DNA of 64,000 bases from Rummeliibacillus pycnus_A (lineage in GTDB: Bacteria > Bacillota > Bacilli > Bacillales_A > Planococcaceae). Below are positions 41,937 through 51,428 of the stretch, one piece after another. The DNA lies in assembly GCF_044359855.1 (NCBI RefSeq), contig NZ_CP132291.1, positions 3,782,001 to 3,846,000 on the forward strand. Direction: 5' to 3'. The position numbers were made by a program, and so were the translations under genes. The notes beneath the pieces are model-generated. The model saw nothing but the letters and a program-made list of their open reading frames with translations. It was not told the DNA's origin and made no database searches. Position 1 is the stretch's first letter, and every line of letters starts with the position of its first letter.

Positions 41937-43835
41937 ATGAGACAATCTATACCATTTGCCTTATCCAAAGAAAAGTCTTTCTTTGATTCACTAGGAGACT
42001 GGATTGGCGATATTTTATACGACGAACTACCCGAAAAAGGGCTAGAATGTCGTGATGAGCAAATTTTCATGGCCTATCAAATCGAAAAAGTATTACGTGA
42101 AAAGTCTGTTCTTTTCGCAGAAGCGGGAGTAGGCACAGGAAAAACAATCGCATATCTTTTACCTGCGATTGCATATGCTCGATATACTGGAAAACCAGCA
42201 TTAATAGCGTGTGCAGATGAAACATTAATCGACCAGCTCGTGAAAGAGGGTGGCGATATTTATAAATTGCAACAATATTTAGATTTAACAATCGATGTAC
42301 GTTTAGCGAAATCACGTGACCAATATTTATGCTTAAAGCGTTATGAGGAAGCAGAAAAATTTTCTGATGGCGAATATTTAGATGATATTGCAGAAACAAT
42401 TCCAGACGGAGTATTTGGACAAGGAAAACTAAGCTTGTATGGTCAACATAGTGACTATCCCAATATTAGCGATGAAGAATGGAATCTAGTCAATTACAAC
42501 TCAATTCAACAATGCTCAGTTTGTGATTTGCGCAATCGCTGCGGTCAAACCTTGCATCGTGCACATTATCGAGAATCAACAGATCTTATTATTTGCTCTC
42601 AAGATTTTTTAATGGAAAATATCGCGACTAAAGAATCACGTGAACGTGAAGGTCAATTAGCATTATTGCCTGAAGTTTCTATGATTGTATTAGATGAGGG
42701 GCACTTATTGGAGTATGCAGCTCAAAAAGCAATGACTTATAAAGTACAAGATTATACAATTGTGCAACTTATCGACCGATTGATGGTTGATGGATTACGT
42801 GAAAAAACATTGTATACAATGGAACAATTGCAAGATGGTCACGAACTATTCTTTGATCAATTACGTGATGATGTAATTAGTTCAGATGAGGATCGTAAAA
42901 GAATTAAGAAATCTCCATTGCTTATGAAATTAGGTAAAAAAGTAATTGATACTGTTGAAACATTGTTAGAGGAATTTGTTTTTGAATCAGAGCTTTATGT
43001 TATTCCTGAATATGAATTACGAATGGCAGAAGAGTTTTTGGAACAATATGAAGCAGCTATGAGAATCTTCATTGCACAAGGGGACGCTGTTGACTGGTTA
43101 GAAGAAACAGATGGGGAAGAAACACTTGTTATTATGCCACGTCTAATTACAGAAGTATTAGAAGAAAAAGTATTCTCGAAAAAAATACCTTACATCTTCT
43201 CATCAGCAACTTTGTCTATAAATAAAGATTTCAGTTATATTGCAGGTAGTTTAGGTATTAAAGATTATCAATCCTTCTCAGTAGCCTCTCCATTTGATTA
43301 TGAAGAAGTCATGCAAATTGTATTACATCATTTAAATCAAGCAGAAAAAATACGTAGAGTTGAGGAATTATTAGAAGAAGGTAATCAGACATTAATACTA
43401 TTTAAATCTAAACAAGCGATGGCAATTTTCAAAGCACAAATTAACAAAAGAATTGCAGCTAAGGTTGGTTTTGAAGGGGATCGTGAACTTTCTTCTATTG
43501 TCCGAGATTTCCAAGAAGGTAAATTACAAGTATTATGCTCTTATCATTTATGGGAAGGTTTAGACCTGCCAGAAGAAGCGCTAACTCGTGTTATTATTTT
43601 TGACTTACCATTCCCACCATATGATCCATTATTTGATGCGAAACGTGCTTTTACTGATGATCCTTTCCATGATGTTGAACTTCCATTCATGCTATTACGA
43701 TTACAACAAGGAATGGGGCGACTTATCCGAACTTCAAATGATCATGGCGATATCCATATCCTATTAAATGAAGAAGAAGCGCAATACAAGAAACAAATAG
43801 CACCAATTTTTGCTGTACCAGCGACTGAAAGATAA
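41937..43835 (+). CDS. DinG/XPD-family ATP-dependent helicase (YpvA-like)
   Basis: A 632-residue SF2 helicase without an exonuclease domain. Walker A in AEAGVGTGKTIAYLLPA, DEGH in MIVLDEGHLLEYA, motif III in FSSATLSI, and the C-lobe HLWEGLDLPEEAL and QQGMGRLIRTSNDHG. Four cysteines (YLCLKRY, then CSVCDLRNRC) stand where XPD-type enzymes hold a 4Fe-4S cluster. Corresponds to YpvA in B. subtilis. RBS GAGAGGGG. Confidence 0.88.
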   Translation: MRQSIPFALSKEKSFFDSLGDWIGDILYDELPEKGLECRDEQIFMAYQIEKVLREKSVLFAEAGVGTGKTIAYLLPAIAYARYTGKPALIACADETLIDQLVKEGGDIYKLQQYLDLTIDVRLAKSRDQYLCLKRYEEAEKFSDGEYLDDIAETIPDGVFGQGKLSLYGQHSDYPNISDEEWNLVNYNSIQQCSVCDLRNRCGQTLHRAHYRESTDLIICSQDFLMENIATKESREREGQLALLPEVSMIVLDEGHLLEYAAQKAMTYKVQDYTIVQLIDRLMVDGLREKTLYTMEQLQDGHELFFDQLRDDVISSDEDRKRIKKSPLLMKLGKKVIDTVETLLEEFVFESELYVIPEYELRMAEEFLEQYEAAMRIFIAQGDAVDWLEETDGEETLVIMPRLITEVLEEKVFSKKIPYIFSSATLSINKDFSYIAGSLGIKDYQSFSVASPFDYEEVMQIVLHHLNQAEKIRRVEELLEEGNQTLILFKSKQAMAIFKAQINKRIAAKVGFEGDRELSSIVRDFQEGKLQVLCSYHLWEGLDLPEEALTRVIIFDLPFPPYDPLFDAKRAFTDDPFHDVELPFMLLRLQQGMGRLIRTSNDHGDIHILLNEEEAQYKKQIAPIFAVPATER

Positions 43836-43858
43836 TTTGAATAGTAAGATGAACAAAA

Positions 43859-43896
43859 AATCCGCTCTCTCACAATAGAGAAAGCGGATTTTTTTA
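43859..43896. terminator. Bidirectional terminator between helicase and oxidase operon
   Basis: AATCCGCT and AGCGGATT with an inner CTCT/AGAG stem, and runs of A and T on the outsides. Confidence 0.8.
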
Positions 43897-43905
43897 TGAT
43901 AATTA

Positions 43906-45627
43906 TTACCAAAGTTTGTAACCTTTAGAACCAAGAGGGGCATTTTGAATAATATCATAGATTGGGAATGTATAAGCGATTAAAATTAATGCTACTAAAA
44001 TAACAATCCAAACTTTAAAGTTTTCAAAAATAGCTGGAGTTTTTTCTGCATTTGGTGCAACTGTTCCAATAGGGAATTCTTGTTCACCTTTTGGAGCAAG
44101 CCAGCAAAGTTTTACAAAGATAATTAGGAATATGATAATCCCGATAAATAATAATGTACCACCAACAGCTTGAGCGATTTGATAAGAAGCCCAAGTTTTT
44201 GCAATTTCAGCGCCACCGTAATCAGAGAATGCTGAACGACGAGGAGCGCCAAGCAAACCTTCGATATGCATTGAGCTAGACATAATTGCCATACCAACAG
44301 CCCAAATGATTGTTTGAATAATCCCTAGACGATTTAATTCTTTTGTTAATGTACGACCTGTAAGGTGAGGGACTAACCAATAAGCTGCACCGAAGAAAGT
44401 TAATACAACGGCCGTAGCAACTGTTAAGTGGAAATGCCCTGTTACCCAAATCGTATTATGAATTAATTGGTTCATTTGGTGAGAAGCATTAACGATACCA
44501 CCAGCACCACCAGGAATGAAGATTAACATACCCATGAATGGAGCGAAGAAACGAACATCTCCCCAAGGTAATTTTTTTAGCCAATTGAATAACCCTTTTC
44601 CGCCAAGTTCGCGTCCGCGAGTTTCAAATGTCGCAAACAGTGAGAAAGCAGTTAATAGTGATGGAATAACAACCATCATAGTTAGTACAACTTGTAAGAA
44701 TTTCCAAGATCCATCAACACCAGGTTCAGTTAATTGGTGATGAAGACCAACTGGAACTGAGAATAATACGAACAAGATAAATGATAAACGAGCTAGAGCA
44801 TCAGAGAAAATTTTACCACCAATTACTTTTGGAACGACAACATACCAAACCATGTATGCTGGTAATAACCAGAAGTAAACGAGTGCGTGACCAAATGACC
44901 AGAATAAGGTGCGAGATAATAAGATGTCAACACGTTCTACAAGACCAAGAGACCAAGGTAATAATTGGAATAACACTTCTACAGCAACACCAATTGTTGC
45001 AACAAACCACATTAAGTTATTACATACTACCATGAAAGAAAGTAATGGTGATGTTTGATTAGGATTTTCTTTACGCCATTGCATCCATCGAAGTGCTTGA
45101 CCTAGGCCACCAATCCAAGATCCAACAACAACAAGTGTTAAACCTAAATAGAAAATCCAGTGTGCTTGTAATGGAGCGTAGAATGTATAAAGTACAGAAG
45201 CTTGATTTAACAGCACCATTGTTGCAGCCATTGCAGTACCGATTGTCATTGTCCAGAAACCAATCCAGCAAATTAATCTTTGTTTTGGAGATAATGTACC
45301 TGAAGTACGACTAACTGCTGCAATTTGGAAACCATAGATAAAGAATGTTGTTAATATTAATCCGAGCAATACACCATGGACCGTTAATACTTGATAATAA
45401 CCAATACCCCATGGTAATTCAAAATGACCTGAACGTACTAAAACTTGTAATAGACCTGCAGTACCACCTAAGAATAGGGCGATAAATGCAACATAAATAT
45501 GAGCCATTGAAAGTTTGGCATCTTTAGAATCTACTTTTAATAGTTCAGTAGTTTTAGTAACCGCTTTTCTTGAAATAGTTGTTTCTTTTTTGTTTACTTT
45601 AGCTTGATCGATTACTGTTTGACTCAT
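43906..45627 (-). CDS. cbaA: ba3-type cytochrome c oxidase subunit I
   Basis: A 573-residue haem-copper oxidase with about 13 membrane segments. It contains the subunit I histidines in HGVLLGLILTTFF, FGHALVYFWLLPAYM (CuB/high-spin haem region), VGLHHQLTEPGVDGSW and WVTGHFHLTVATAV. Spacing and sequence are of the B-family (ba3) rather than caa3 type. It reduces O2 and contributes to proton pumping. Its start overlaps the subunit II stop by 4 bp. Confidence 0.92.
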   Translation of the reverse strand: MSQTVIDQAKVNKKETTISRKAVTKTTELLKVDSKDAKLSMAHIYVAFIALFLGGTAGLLQVLVRSGHFELPWGIGYYQVLTVHGVLLGLILTTFFIYGFQIAAVSRTSGTLSPKQRLICWIGFWTMTIGTAMAATMVLLNQASVLYTFYAPLQAHWIFYLGLTLVVVGSWIGGLGQALRWMQWRKENPNQTSPLLSFMVVCNNLMWFVATIGVAVEVLFQLLPWSLGLVERVDILLSRTLFWSFGHALVYFWLLPAYMVWYVVVPKVIGGKIFSDALARLSFILFVLFSVPVGLHHQLTEPGVDGSWKFLQVVLTMMVVIPSLLTAFSLFATFETRGRELGGKGLFNWLKKLPWGDVRFFAPFMGMLIFIPGGAGGIVNASHQMNQLIHNTIWVTGHFHLTVATAVVLTFFGAAYWLVPHLTGRTLTKELNRLGIIQTIIWAVGMAIMSSSMHIEGLLGAPRRSAFSDYGGAEIAKTWASYQIAQAVGGTLLFIGIIIFLIIFVKLCWLAPKGEQEFPIGTVAPNAEKTPAIFENFKVWIVILVALILIAYTFPIYDIIQNAPLGSKGYKLW

Positions 45628-46109
45628 TTTTTATCCACCACCTTAAGCATAGAATGCATTTGAGCGTGACCTACTCCACAATATTCATTACATACGATTA
45701 AGTAATCACCAGCTTTATCCACGGTCGTTGTATATTCAGAAACATAACCTGGTTCTAACATCATGTTGACGTTTGTTCCTGAAATTTCAAAACCGTGTAC
45801 AACATCTTTTGAAGTAGCGATAAATTTAACTTTAGAGCCGACTGGCACTTTTAGTTCTGGTGGATTGTAGTAGAAAGCAGAAGCTACTATAACTACTTCA
45901 TAATCCCAGCCCTTACCAGATACTTTATGTACCCCAGGATTGTTAAATGGTGCGATTTCATCAACTTTTTCATGGTTGATTGTGTTCTTTGCACTTGGTG
46001 GGTGACTCCCGTTGTGAAATGCCATAATACCGGTAATCAATAAAAATACGATTAGGGACCCAACACCAAATGTAAGCCAATATTTTTCATATTTATGAAG
46101 ATGCATCAT
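45624..46109 (-). CDS. cbaB: ba3-type cytochrome c oxidase subunit II
   Basis: A 161-residue subunit with one N-terminal membrane helix (FGVGSLIVFLLITGIMAF) and an outside cupredoxin domain. The dinuclear CuA ligands are present: His in DVVHGFEI and the C-terminal CNEYCGVGHAQM. It takes electrons from cytochrome c. RBS GAAGGGA. Confidence 0.93.
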   Translation of the reverse strand: MMHLHKYEKYWLTFGVGSLIVFLLITGIMAFHNGSHPPSAKNTINHEKVDEIAPFNNPGVHKVSGKGWDYEVVIVASAFYYNPPELKVPVGSKVKFIATSKDVVHGFEISGTNVNMMLEPGYVSEYTTTVDKAGDYLIVCNEYCGVGHAQMHSMLKVVDKK

Positions 46110-46129
46110 TTTCCCTTCTTTCCTTCTGA

Positions 46130-46252
46130 TTAAAAGCGATCAAGAAATAGACCAAAGCATGCAGCCCAAACAGCCACGATAATTACCCCTAAAGTTAATA
46201 CTAGATAGAAAGTCCCTTTTAGGTTTTCTTCGGGCTCATTTTTGTTAGCCAT
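46130..46252 (-). CDS. cbaD: ba3-type cytochrome c oxidase subunit IIa
   Basis: A 40-residue single-helix protein, MANKNEPEENLKGTFYLVL then TLGVIIVAVWAACFGLFLDRF, with GGAGGGG 6 bp before the ATG. A one-helix subunit of this size encoded just before subunit II is characteristic of ba3 oxidases, where it replaces the first helix of subunit II. First gene of the operon. Confidence 0.85.
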   Translation of the reverse strand: MANKNEPEENLKGTFYLVLTLGVIIVAVWAACFGLFLDRF

Positions 46253-46463
46253 GTTGACCCCTCCTTTGTAATTTCAGTATTACATTTACTTCTCGAACTC
46301 ATGATATAAAAAATAAAACGCTTACGATGTGATAAAAGTCACACCTCTAGGTGAGAAATGTGAATGAAGTGTGAAAAAGAAATGATGAACTGGTGAAGTG
46401 GTGAAATTAGGGATTAATTGAAATGTTTAATAGATAAAATTCCACTATATTGAAAAATTAAAG

Positions 46464-46511
46464 TTGTAATGGAAGGAGTTATAGTGTAATATATAACTAG
46501 TACACTATAAC
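46464..46511 (+). promoter_or_regulatory. Promoter and GntR-type operator of the ABC transporter operon
   Basis: TTGTAA (46464-46469), 17 bp, TAATAT (46487-46492). A perfect 11-bp inverted repeat, GTTATAGTGTA (46478-46488) and TACACTATAAC (46501-46511), covers the -10 region. This fits autorepression by the YtrA-type regulator encoded in the operon. Confidence 0.75.
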
Positions 46512-46529
46512 AGCAACAGAGGTGGAAGT

Positions 46530-47309
46530 ATGAAAAGGTTTTTAGGATTATTAAAGAGAGAATGGCAATTACAATATAAATGGATTTTTGTGGCATGTGT
46601 TTTCAGTATTATTGTTACTGTAGGTATTCCATATTTAGTAAATAAATATATAGATGCTTCTATAGACCAAAATAATGTGACGTTCATCATGGCAACGATA
46701 CTGTCTATTTTTACATTTCTAATTGTTAGTGTTCAATTTGTCAAAAATCTTAATCGAGAATTGAGACATGCTGACATTTGGTTACATAGCACTGCGCCAT
46801 TCTATGAATTAATAGGTGCAAAATTAATATTTAGCTTATTTTCAAATCTTATTTTAGTGTTACTTACGACGGTTGTTATGGTTGTCGCAGTATCAATCGA
46901 AGGTAAGATGACAATTGTACAAGATATTAAATTTATGTTTGTAGTAAATTACTTATCTACATCAATGTTAGTCTCAGCGTTATCTCTAACTTTGTTGCTT
47001 AATACATGTTATTTATATCTTAAAAAATGGCTTGGAAGATTTGCAATGATTGTAGTAATGTTGTTACTGTTTTTGATTTCATATGGTACTCACAAAATAA
47101 CAAATTATGGGCTATATAGTGATTTCTTCTTAAATGGTCCCAAAACAAATGGATGGATTAATCGTTTTATGGATCCCATCATTCAAGTTTTTCACTCAGA
47201 TTTTTTTATAGAAGACTTATATTTACGTGAAGATATATTAAGTTGGTTAGTCACATTAATCATAATGATCTTTAGTATTAAATGGTGTGAAAAGGTGGTT
47301 AAGGAATGA
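46530..47309 (+). CDS. ABC-2-like membrane protein
   Basis: A 259-residue protein with about six hydrophobic segments (for example IFVACVFSIIVTVGIPYLV and NLILVLLTTVVMVVAVSI). FLGLLKREWQLQYKW is the usual opening of ABC-2-type permease subunits. First gene of a five-gene transporter operon behind an operator; stop overlaps the GntR gene by 4 bp. Probably the membrane partner of the 47671 ATPase; substrate unknown. Confidence 0.75.
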   Translation: MKRFLGLLKREWQLQYKWIFVACVFSIIVTVGIPYLVNKYIDASIDQNNVTFIMATILSIFTFLIVSVQFVKNLNRELRHADIWLHSTAPFYELIGAKLIFSLFSNLILVLLTTVVMVVAVSIEGKMTIVQDIKFMFVVNYLSTSMLVSALSLTLLLNTCYLYLKKWLGRFAMIVVMLLLFLISYGTHKITNYGLYSDFFLNGPKTNGWINRFMDPIIQVFHSDFFIEDLYLREDILSWLVTLIIMIFSIKWCEKVVKE

Positions 47310-47668
47310 CAGTTGATTTTTCAAGAGATAAACCTATTTACACACAGCTTGTTGAAAAAATTTGTGGAGATATTATACGGGGAAATCGTCAATTAGGTGA
47401 TAAAATGCCATCTGTACGAGAATATGCAGTCGAAGTGGGAGTAAACGTTAATACGGTTCAACGTGTATATAAGGAGTTGGAGCAGATGAGATTAACTGAA
47501 ACTAAAAGAGGACAAGGTACGTATATAACAAGTGATGAAAGTGAGATTTCATCTTTACGAGAACATACGAAAGAAAAAATTGTAGAGCAGTTCTTTCATA
47601 ACGTAACTGCATTTGGCTTTACCAAACAGGAAATCATAGAACAGCTTCAAAAACATGGGGGTGACTAG
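47306..47668 (+). CDS. GntR-family regulator, YtrA subfamily
   Basis: A 120-residue repressor with a winged helix (PIYTQLVEKICGDIIRGNRQLGDKMPSVREYAVEVGVNVNTVQRVYKELEQMRLTETKRGQGTYI in pieces) and only a short helical C-terminal part, which defines the YtrA subfamily. It likely binds the GTTATAGTGTA inverted repeat ahead of the operon. In other bacilli such regulators respond to cell-wall-active antibiotics. Confidence 0.9.
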   Translation: MTVDFSRDKPIYTQLVEKICGDIIRGNRQLGDKMPSVREYAVEVGVNVNTVQRVYKELEQMRLTETKRGQGTYITSDESEISSLREHTKEKIVEQFFHNVTAFGFTKQEIIEQLQKHGGD

Positions 47669-47670
47669 TA

Positions 47671-48366
47671 GTGATTTGTGCACAACACGTAGCCTATGGC
47701 TATGGGAAAAAGACTGTTTTAGAAGATATTACTTTTCAACTGCCACCTGGTAAAATCATCGGTTTAGTAGGGGAAAATGGTAGTGGTAAATCTACTTTAC
47801 TTCGACTATTAGCGGGTGTTAAGACTCCTACAAAAGGTAGTGTTCAAATAGATGGTGTGGTTATTACACATCAAAGCGCTGAAAATATTGCGTATTTACC
47901 TGATATCGATGAGTTTTATCCACATTTAACAGGTGAAGAGATATTTACTTTTTATGCATCACAATTTGGAGACTTTTCAACTGCCAAGGCTGAAGAAATT
48001 GCAGCATTTTTGCAAGTAGAGACTGATAAAAAAATGAAGAAAATGTCAAAAGGCCAGCGGGGACGTATTAAAATGGCTGCAACACTTGGTCGAAATGTTT
48101 CCTATTATTTAATGGATGAGCCTTTTTCAGGATTGGATCCCATGGTTAGAGAATCTTTGTTAAAAGGACTTATAAAATTTATAGAGGGGAGGGATCAAAC
48201 GATCTTATTATCAACACACGAACTCCATGATGTTGAGCCAATATTAGATGCGTTACTGTTATTAAAAGATGGCAGGATTCATTCATTTGAAACATTGGAG
48301 AATGTTAGAGAAGAGTGGCAGCAAGATGCTGTACAGTGGATGAAAAAACAATATAGCAAAGGATGA
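47671..48366 (+). CDS. ABC transporter ATP-binding protein (YtrB-like)
   Basis: A 231-residue ATPase with Walker A GENGSGKSTLL, signature MSKGQRGRIKMAATL and Walker B YYLMDEPFSGLD, H-loop LSTHELHDVE. Start GTG 47671 with GGGGGTG upstream. With its immediate neighbours it forms a YtrABC-like module. Confidence 0.9.
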   Translation: MICAQHVAYGYGKKTVLEDITFQLPPGKIIGLVGENGSGKSTLLRLLAGVKTPTKGSVQIDGVVITHQSAENIAYLPDIDEFYPHLTGEEIFTFYASQFGDFSTAKAEEIAAFLQVETDKKMKKMSKGQRGRIKMAATLGRNVSYYLMDEPFSGLDPMVRESLLKGLIKFIEGRDQTILLSTHELHDVEPILDALLLLKDGRIHSFETLENVREEWQQDAVQWMKKQYSKG

Positions 48367-48370
48367 TTTG

Positions 48371-49282
48371 ATGAAACCAATCGTTGAATTGAAGCATTTA
48401 TCAAAAACAATCAAAGGAAAACAAATTATTAAAGACTTGAACATTGAGCTTTATCCCGGCCAAATCACAGGATTTCTAGGTCCAAACGGTGCAGGTAAAA
48501 CTACAACAATCCGAATGATGACAGGGCTAATGAAGCCTACTGCTGGTGAAGTTGTAATCGATGGCATTTCCCTTTTAGAGGACTTTGAAAAAGCAATCAG
48601 CAAAGTGGGCGTTATCGTAGAAAATCCTGAGATGTATAAATTTATGTCAGGTTATAAAAACTTACTTCATTTTGCTAGAATGCACAACAATGTTCCAAAA
48701 GAAAGAATTTTAGAAGTTGTACGACTAGTTGGACTTGAAAATCGAATTAATGAAAAAGTGTCGACCTATTCACTTGGGATGCGACAAAGACTAGGATTAG
48801 CTCAGGCGTTATTACATCATCCAAAGTTTATTATTTTAGATGAGCCAACGAATGGATTAGATCCTGCAGGAATTCGAGAATTTAGGGAACATCTTCGAAC
48901 AATTGCTAAAAAAGAGAACGTATCAATCTTTGTATCGAGTCACTTGCTCGCGGAAATCGAGTTAATCTGTGATCGAATTGCAGTTATCAAAAATGGAGAG
49001 CTGATTGATATTCGCGAAATGGCTGATGAACAACAATCTACATATTATATTGAAGTTGAACAGCCTTGTGAACAGATACTGAAGGAGCAAAGTTATAAAT
49101 TTGAAAAGCATTCAAAAGGATATTTGGTAGCAATCGAAAGAGAAGCTGTGCCAAAACTTATTGCTAGTCTAATAACCGCGGGAATTGATATTTATACTGT
49201 ACAACAGTATCATGAATCACTTGAAGATCAATTCTTAGAAATGACAGGAGGTGGCCAAATTGCTAAAACTACTGCAAAATGA
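48371..49282 (+). CDS. ABC transporter ATP-binding protein (BcrA-like)
   Basis: A 303-residue ATPase with Walker A GPNGAGKTTTIR, Q-loop VENPEMYKF, signature YSLGMRQRLGLAQAL, Walker B FIILDEPTNGLDPAG and a C-terminal regulatory part. The sequence is of the bacitracin/lantibiotic export type (BcrA). ATG 48371 follows AAAGGA. Its end overlaps the permease gene. Confidence 0.9.
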   Translation: MKPIVELKHLSKTIKGKQIIKDLNIELYPGQITGFLGPNGAGKTTTIRMMTGLMKPTAGEVVIDGISLLEDFEKAISKVGVIVENPEMYKFMSGYKNLLHFARMHNNVPKERILEVVRLVGLENRINEKVSTYSLGMRQRLGLAQALLHHPKFIILDEPTNGLDPAGIREFREHLRTIAKKENVSIFVSSHLLAEIELICDRIAVIKNGELIDIREMADEQQSTYYIEVEQPCEQILKEQSYKFEKHSKGYLVAIEREAVPKLIASLITAGIDIYTVQQYHESLEDQFLEMTGGGQIAKTTAK

Positions 49283-50201
49283 GTGGATGAAATTATGGTA
49301 TAAAAAGGGAACTTGGATGATGCTCATTATTTTAGTCTTATCGATTTTTACAATGGCTGGAGTTCATAAATGGGCAAATAACAAGGAAATGGAAAATAAT
49401 GGCGACTGGAAAACGGTTGAACAACAATCTATTAAACAACAACAATCGATGATTAACGGTGGAGATCTTTCGAAAAAACAATTACAAAATGCGGAAGATT
49501 CAATTCAAATTTCCGAATATCGTTTAAAAAACAATGTACAGCCTGTTGATGCTGGAAGTGCTCAAGCTTATGTTGAAGATAGTTCTATGCTTTTATCGCT
49601 AGTCAGTCTATTTGCGACTATTATCGCTGCGGGCATTGTTTCAAGTGAATTTGCAACAGGGACAATTAAGATGCTTCTTACACGTCCAGTTAATCGTGCA
49701 AAAATATTGACTTCAAAACTACTAACAGTCATTATTTTTGCAATATCAATGGCAATACTTACATGGATATTAAACTTAATTGTAGGAGCAGTTTTATACG
49801 GTTTCTCCTCAGGGACAAACTTAATTGTTGAAGGGAATAAAGTAGTTGAATCTTCATTACTTGCTCATTCAATGTATATGTATTTGTTAACATTTGGAGA
49901 CATTCTTATGTCCATTGTTTTCGCCTTTATGATTGGAAGTATTTTCCGTTCTAGTTCTTTAGCGATTGGACTTACTTTATTTATTAGCTTTATGGGATCT
50001 AGCATTGTTGTATTTTTAAGTAAATATGAATTTGTTAAATATTTGTGGATTCCAAACACGGATTTAACTCAATTTGAGACTGGATATTCTATTGTAGAAG
50101 GCTTGACAATGCCGTTTTCTCTAACAATTTTAGCAATTTATGCAGTACTTTTCTTATTAGCAAGCTTTATCTCATTTGTAAAACGTGATGTAACTGCTTA
50201 A
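49260..50201 (+). CDS. ABC transporter permease, ABC-2 type
   Basis: A 313-residue permease. TTG at 49260 behind GGAGGTGG is the likely start; a GTG at 49251 lies too close to that site. Opening LLKLLQNEWMKLWYKKGTWMM, a large outside loop at residues about 45-105, then five hydrophobic segments. Partner of the BcrA-like ATPase. Confidence 0.85.
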   Translation: MLKLLQNEWMKLWYKKGTWMMLIILVLSIFTMAGVHKWANNKEMENNGDWKTVEQQSIKQQQSMINGGDLSKKQLQNAEDSIQISEYRLKNNVQPVDAGSAQAYVEDSSMLLSLVSLFATIIAAGIVSSEFATGTIKMLLTRPVNRAKILTSKLLTVIIFAISMAILTWILNLIVGAVLYGFSSGTNLIVEGNKVVESSLLAHSMYMYLLTFGDILMSIVFAFMIGSIFRSSSLAIGLTLFISFMGSSIVVFLSKYEFVKYLWIPNTDLTQFETGYSIVEGLTMPFSLTILAIYAVLFLLASFISFVKRDVTA

Positions 50202-50251
50202 AGAAAATTGGTGGTCAATTTACATGGGTGGCTAATAAGTCCCTAAAAAGA

Positions 50252-50294
50252 AAAGAGGCAACGAAAACGTATTGTTTTCGTTGTCTCTTTTCTC
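50252..50294. terminator. Bidirectional terminator between the two ABC operons
   Basis: AAAGAGG-CAACGAAAAC pairs with GTTTTCGTTG-TCTCTTT, about 17 bp with a 5-base loop. Confidence 0.85.
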
Positions 50295-50343
50295 ATTTTG
50301 AAAATAGACTTTTTATACAGCACTAACTTTTAATATGATTATA

Positions 50344-51417
50344 TTAAATTGAAAAATCCTCGGGAATAAAGACCTTTAATTGTTTTGGTCGAATATAAAT
50401 TTGCTCACCACGCTGTAATTTCAATGAACGGAAATGTTCCTTTGACAACTCCGCTTCCAAATATTCATCAACATCCTGACGATGTAGCTCAATTTGGACA
50501 ATTGGACCGATAGCATGAATAAAAATAATTTTAGCAGGCACCATATCTTCTAAAATGGCTGTTCGTTCAATTTGAATATCATGTGGCCGAACGTAGCCGA
50601 TCGCCTCAACATCGTTCTGAGTAAATCCTTCATCGACTGGGCCTGTATAGTTTCCATGAACAAGTTGACCGTTTTTTAATCGTCCTTTAAATAGGTTGAC
50701 ATTGCCAAGAAAGTCATAAACAAAAGGACTATTTGGATGGTCATATACATCTTCAGGAGTACCAACTTGTTCAATTCGTCCTTTATTCATAACAACGATT
50801 CGGTCAGCAACATCTAAAGCTTCCTCCTGATCATGTGTTACGAAAATACTTGTTACGTGAAACTCGTTATGCATTTTTCGTAGCCAGCGTCGTAAATCTT
50901 TTCGTACTTTTGCATCAAGTGCTCCAAATGGTTCATCTAACAGAAGCACTTTTGGTTCGACAGCAAGTGCTCGGGCAAGTGCGACACGCTGCCTTTGACC
51001 ACCAGACAATTGGTTAGGAAAGCGATTAGCAAAGTGTTCAAGTTTCACGAGTGATAAAAGTGTATGTACCTTGTTAGCAATTTCTTTTTTAGATGGACGA
51101 GACTTACGTGGACGAACCTTTAGTCCATAAGCAACATTGTCAAATACCGTCATATGCTTAAAAAGTGCATAATGTTGGAAAACAAATCCAATGTTACGTT
51201 CCTTTGCATTTATCTCAGTAATATTTTCTCCGTCAAATAAAATAACACCCTCATCAAGATTTTCAAGACCTGCAATAATACGAAGTAACGACGTTTTACC
51301 AGATCCGGATGGACCAAGCAGTGCAATGAGTTCGCCTGTTTCAATATTCAAAGAAATATTGTCTAAAGCTTGAAAACTACCAAACTGCTTTTTTACATTT
51401 TCAATCGTAATACTCAT
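50344..51417 (-). CDS. cysA: Sulfate/thiosulfate ABC transporter ATP-binding protein
   Basis: A 357-residue ATPase energising sulfate import. Walker A GPSGSGKTSLLR, signature LSGGQRQRVALARAL, Walker B LLLDEPFGALD, H-loop VTHDQEEA, then a C-terminal TOBE-like domain (GYVRPHDIQIER). ATG 51417 behind AGGAGG is chosen over an upstream in-frame ATG that lies in the end of cysW. Last gene of sbp-cysT-cysW-cysA. Confidence 0.93.
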   Translation of the reverse strand: MSITIENVKKQFGSFQALDNISLNIETGELIALLGPSGSGKTSLLRIIAGLENLDEGVILFDGENITEINAKERNIGFVFQHYALFKHMTVFDNVAYGLKVRPRKSRPSKKEIANKVHTLLSLVKLEHFANRFPNQLSGGQRQRVALARALAVEPKVLLLDEPFGALDAKVRKDLRRWLRKMHNEFHVTSIFVTHDQEEALDVADRIVVMNKGRIEQVGTPEDVYDHPNSPFVYDFLGNVNLFKGRLKNGQLVHGNYTGPVDEGFTQNDVEAIGYVRPHDIQIERTAILEDMVPAKIIFIHAIGPIVQIELHRQDVDEYLEAELSKEHFRSLKLQRGEQIYIRPKQLKVFIPEDFSI

Positions 51418-51428
51418 ATACATTCCTC

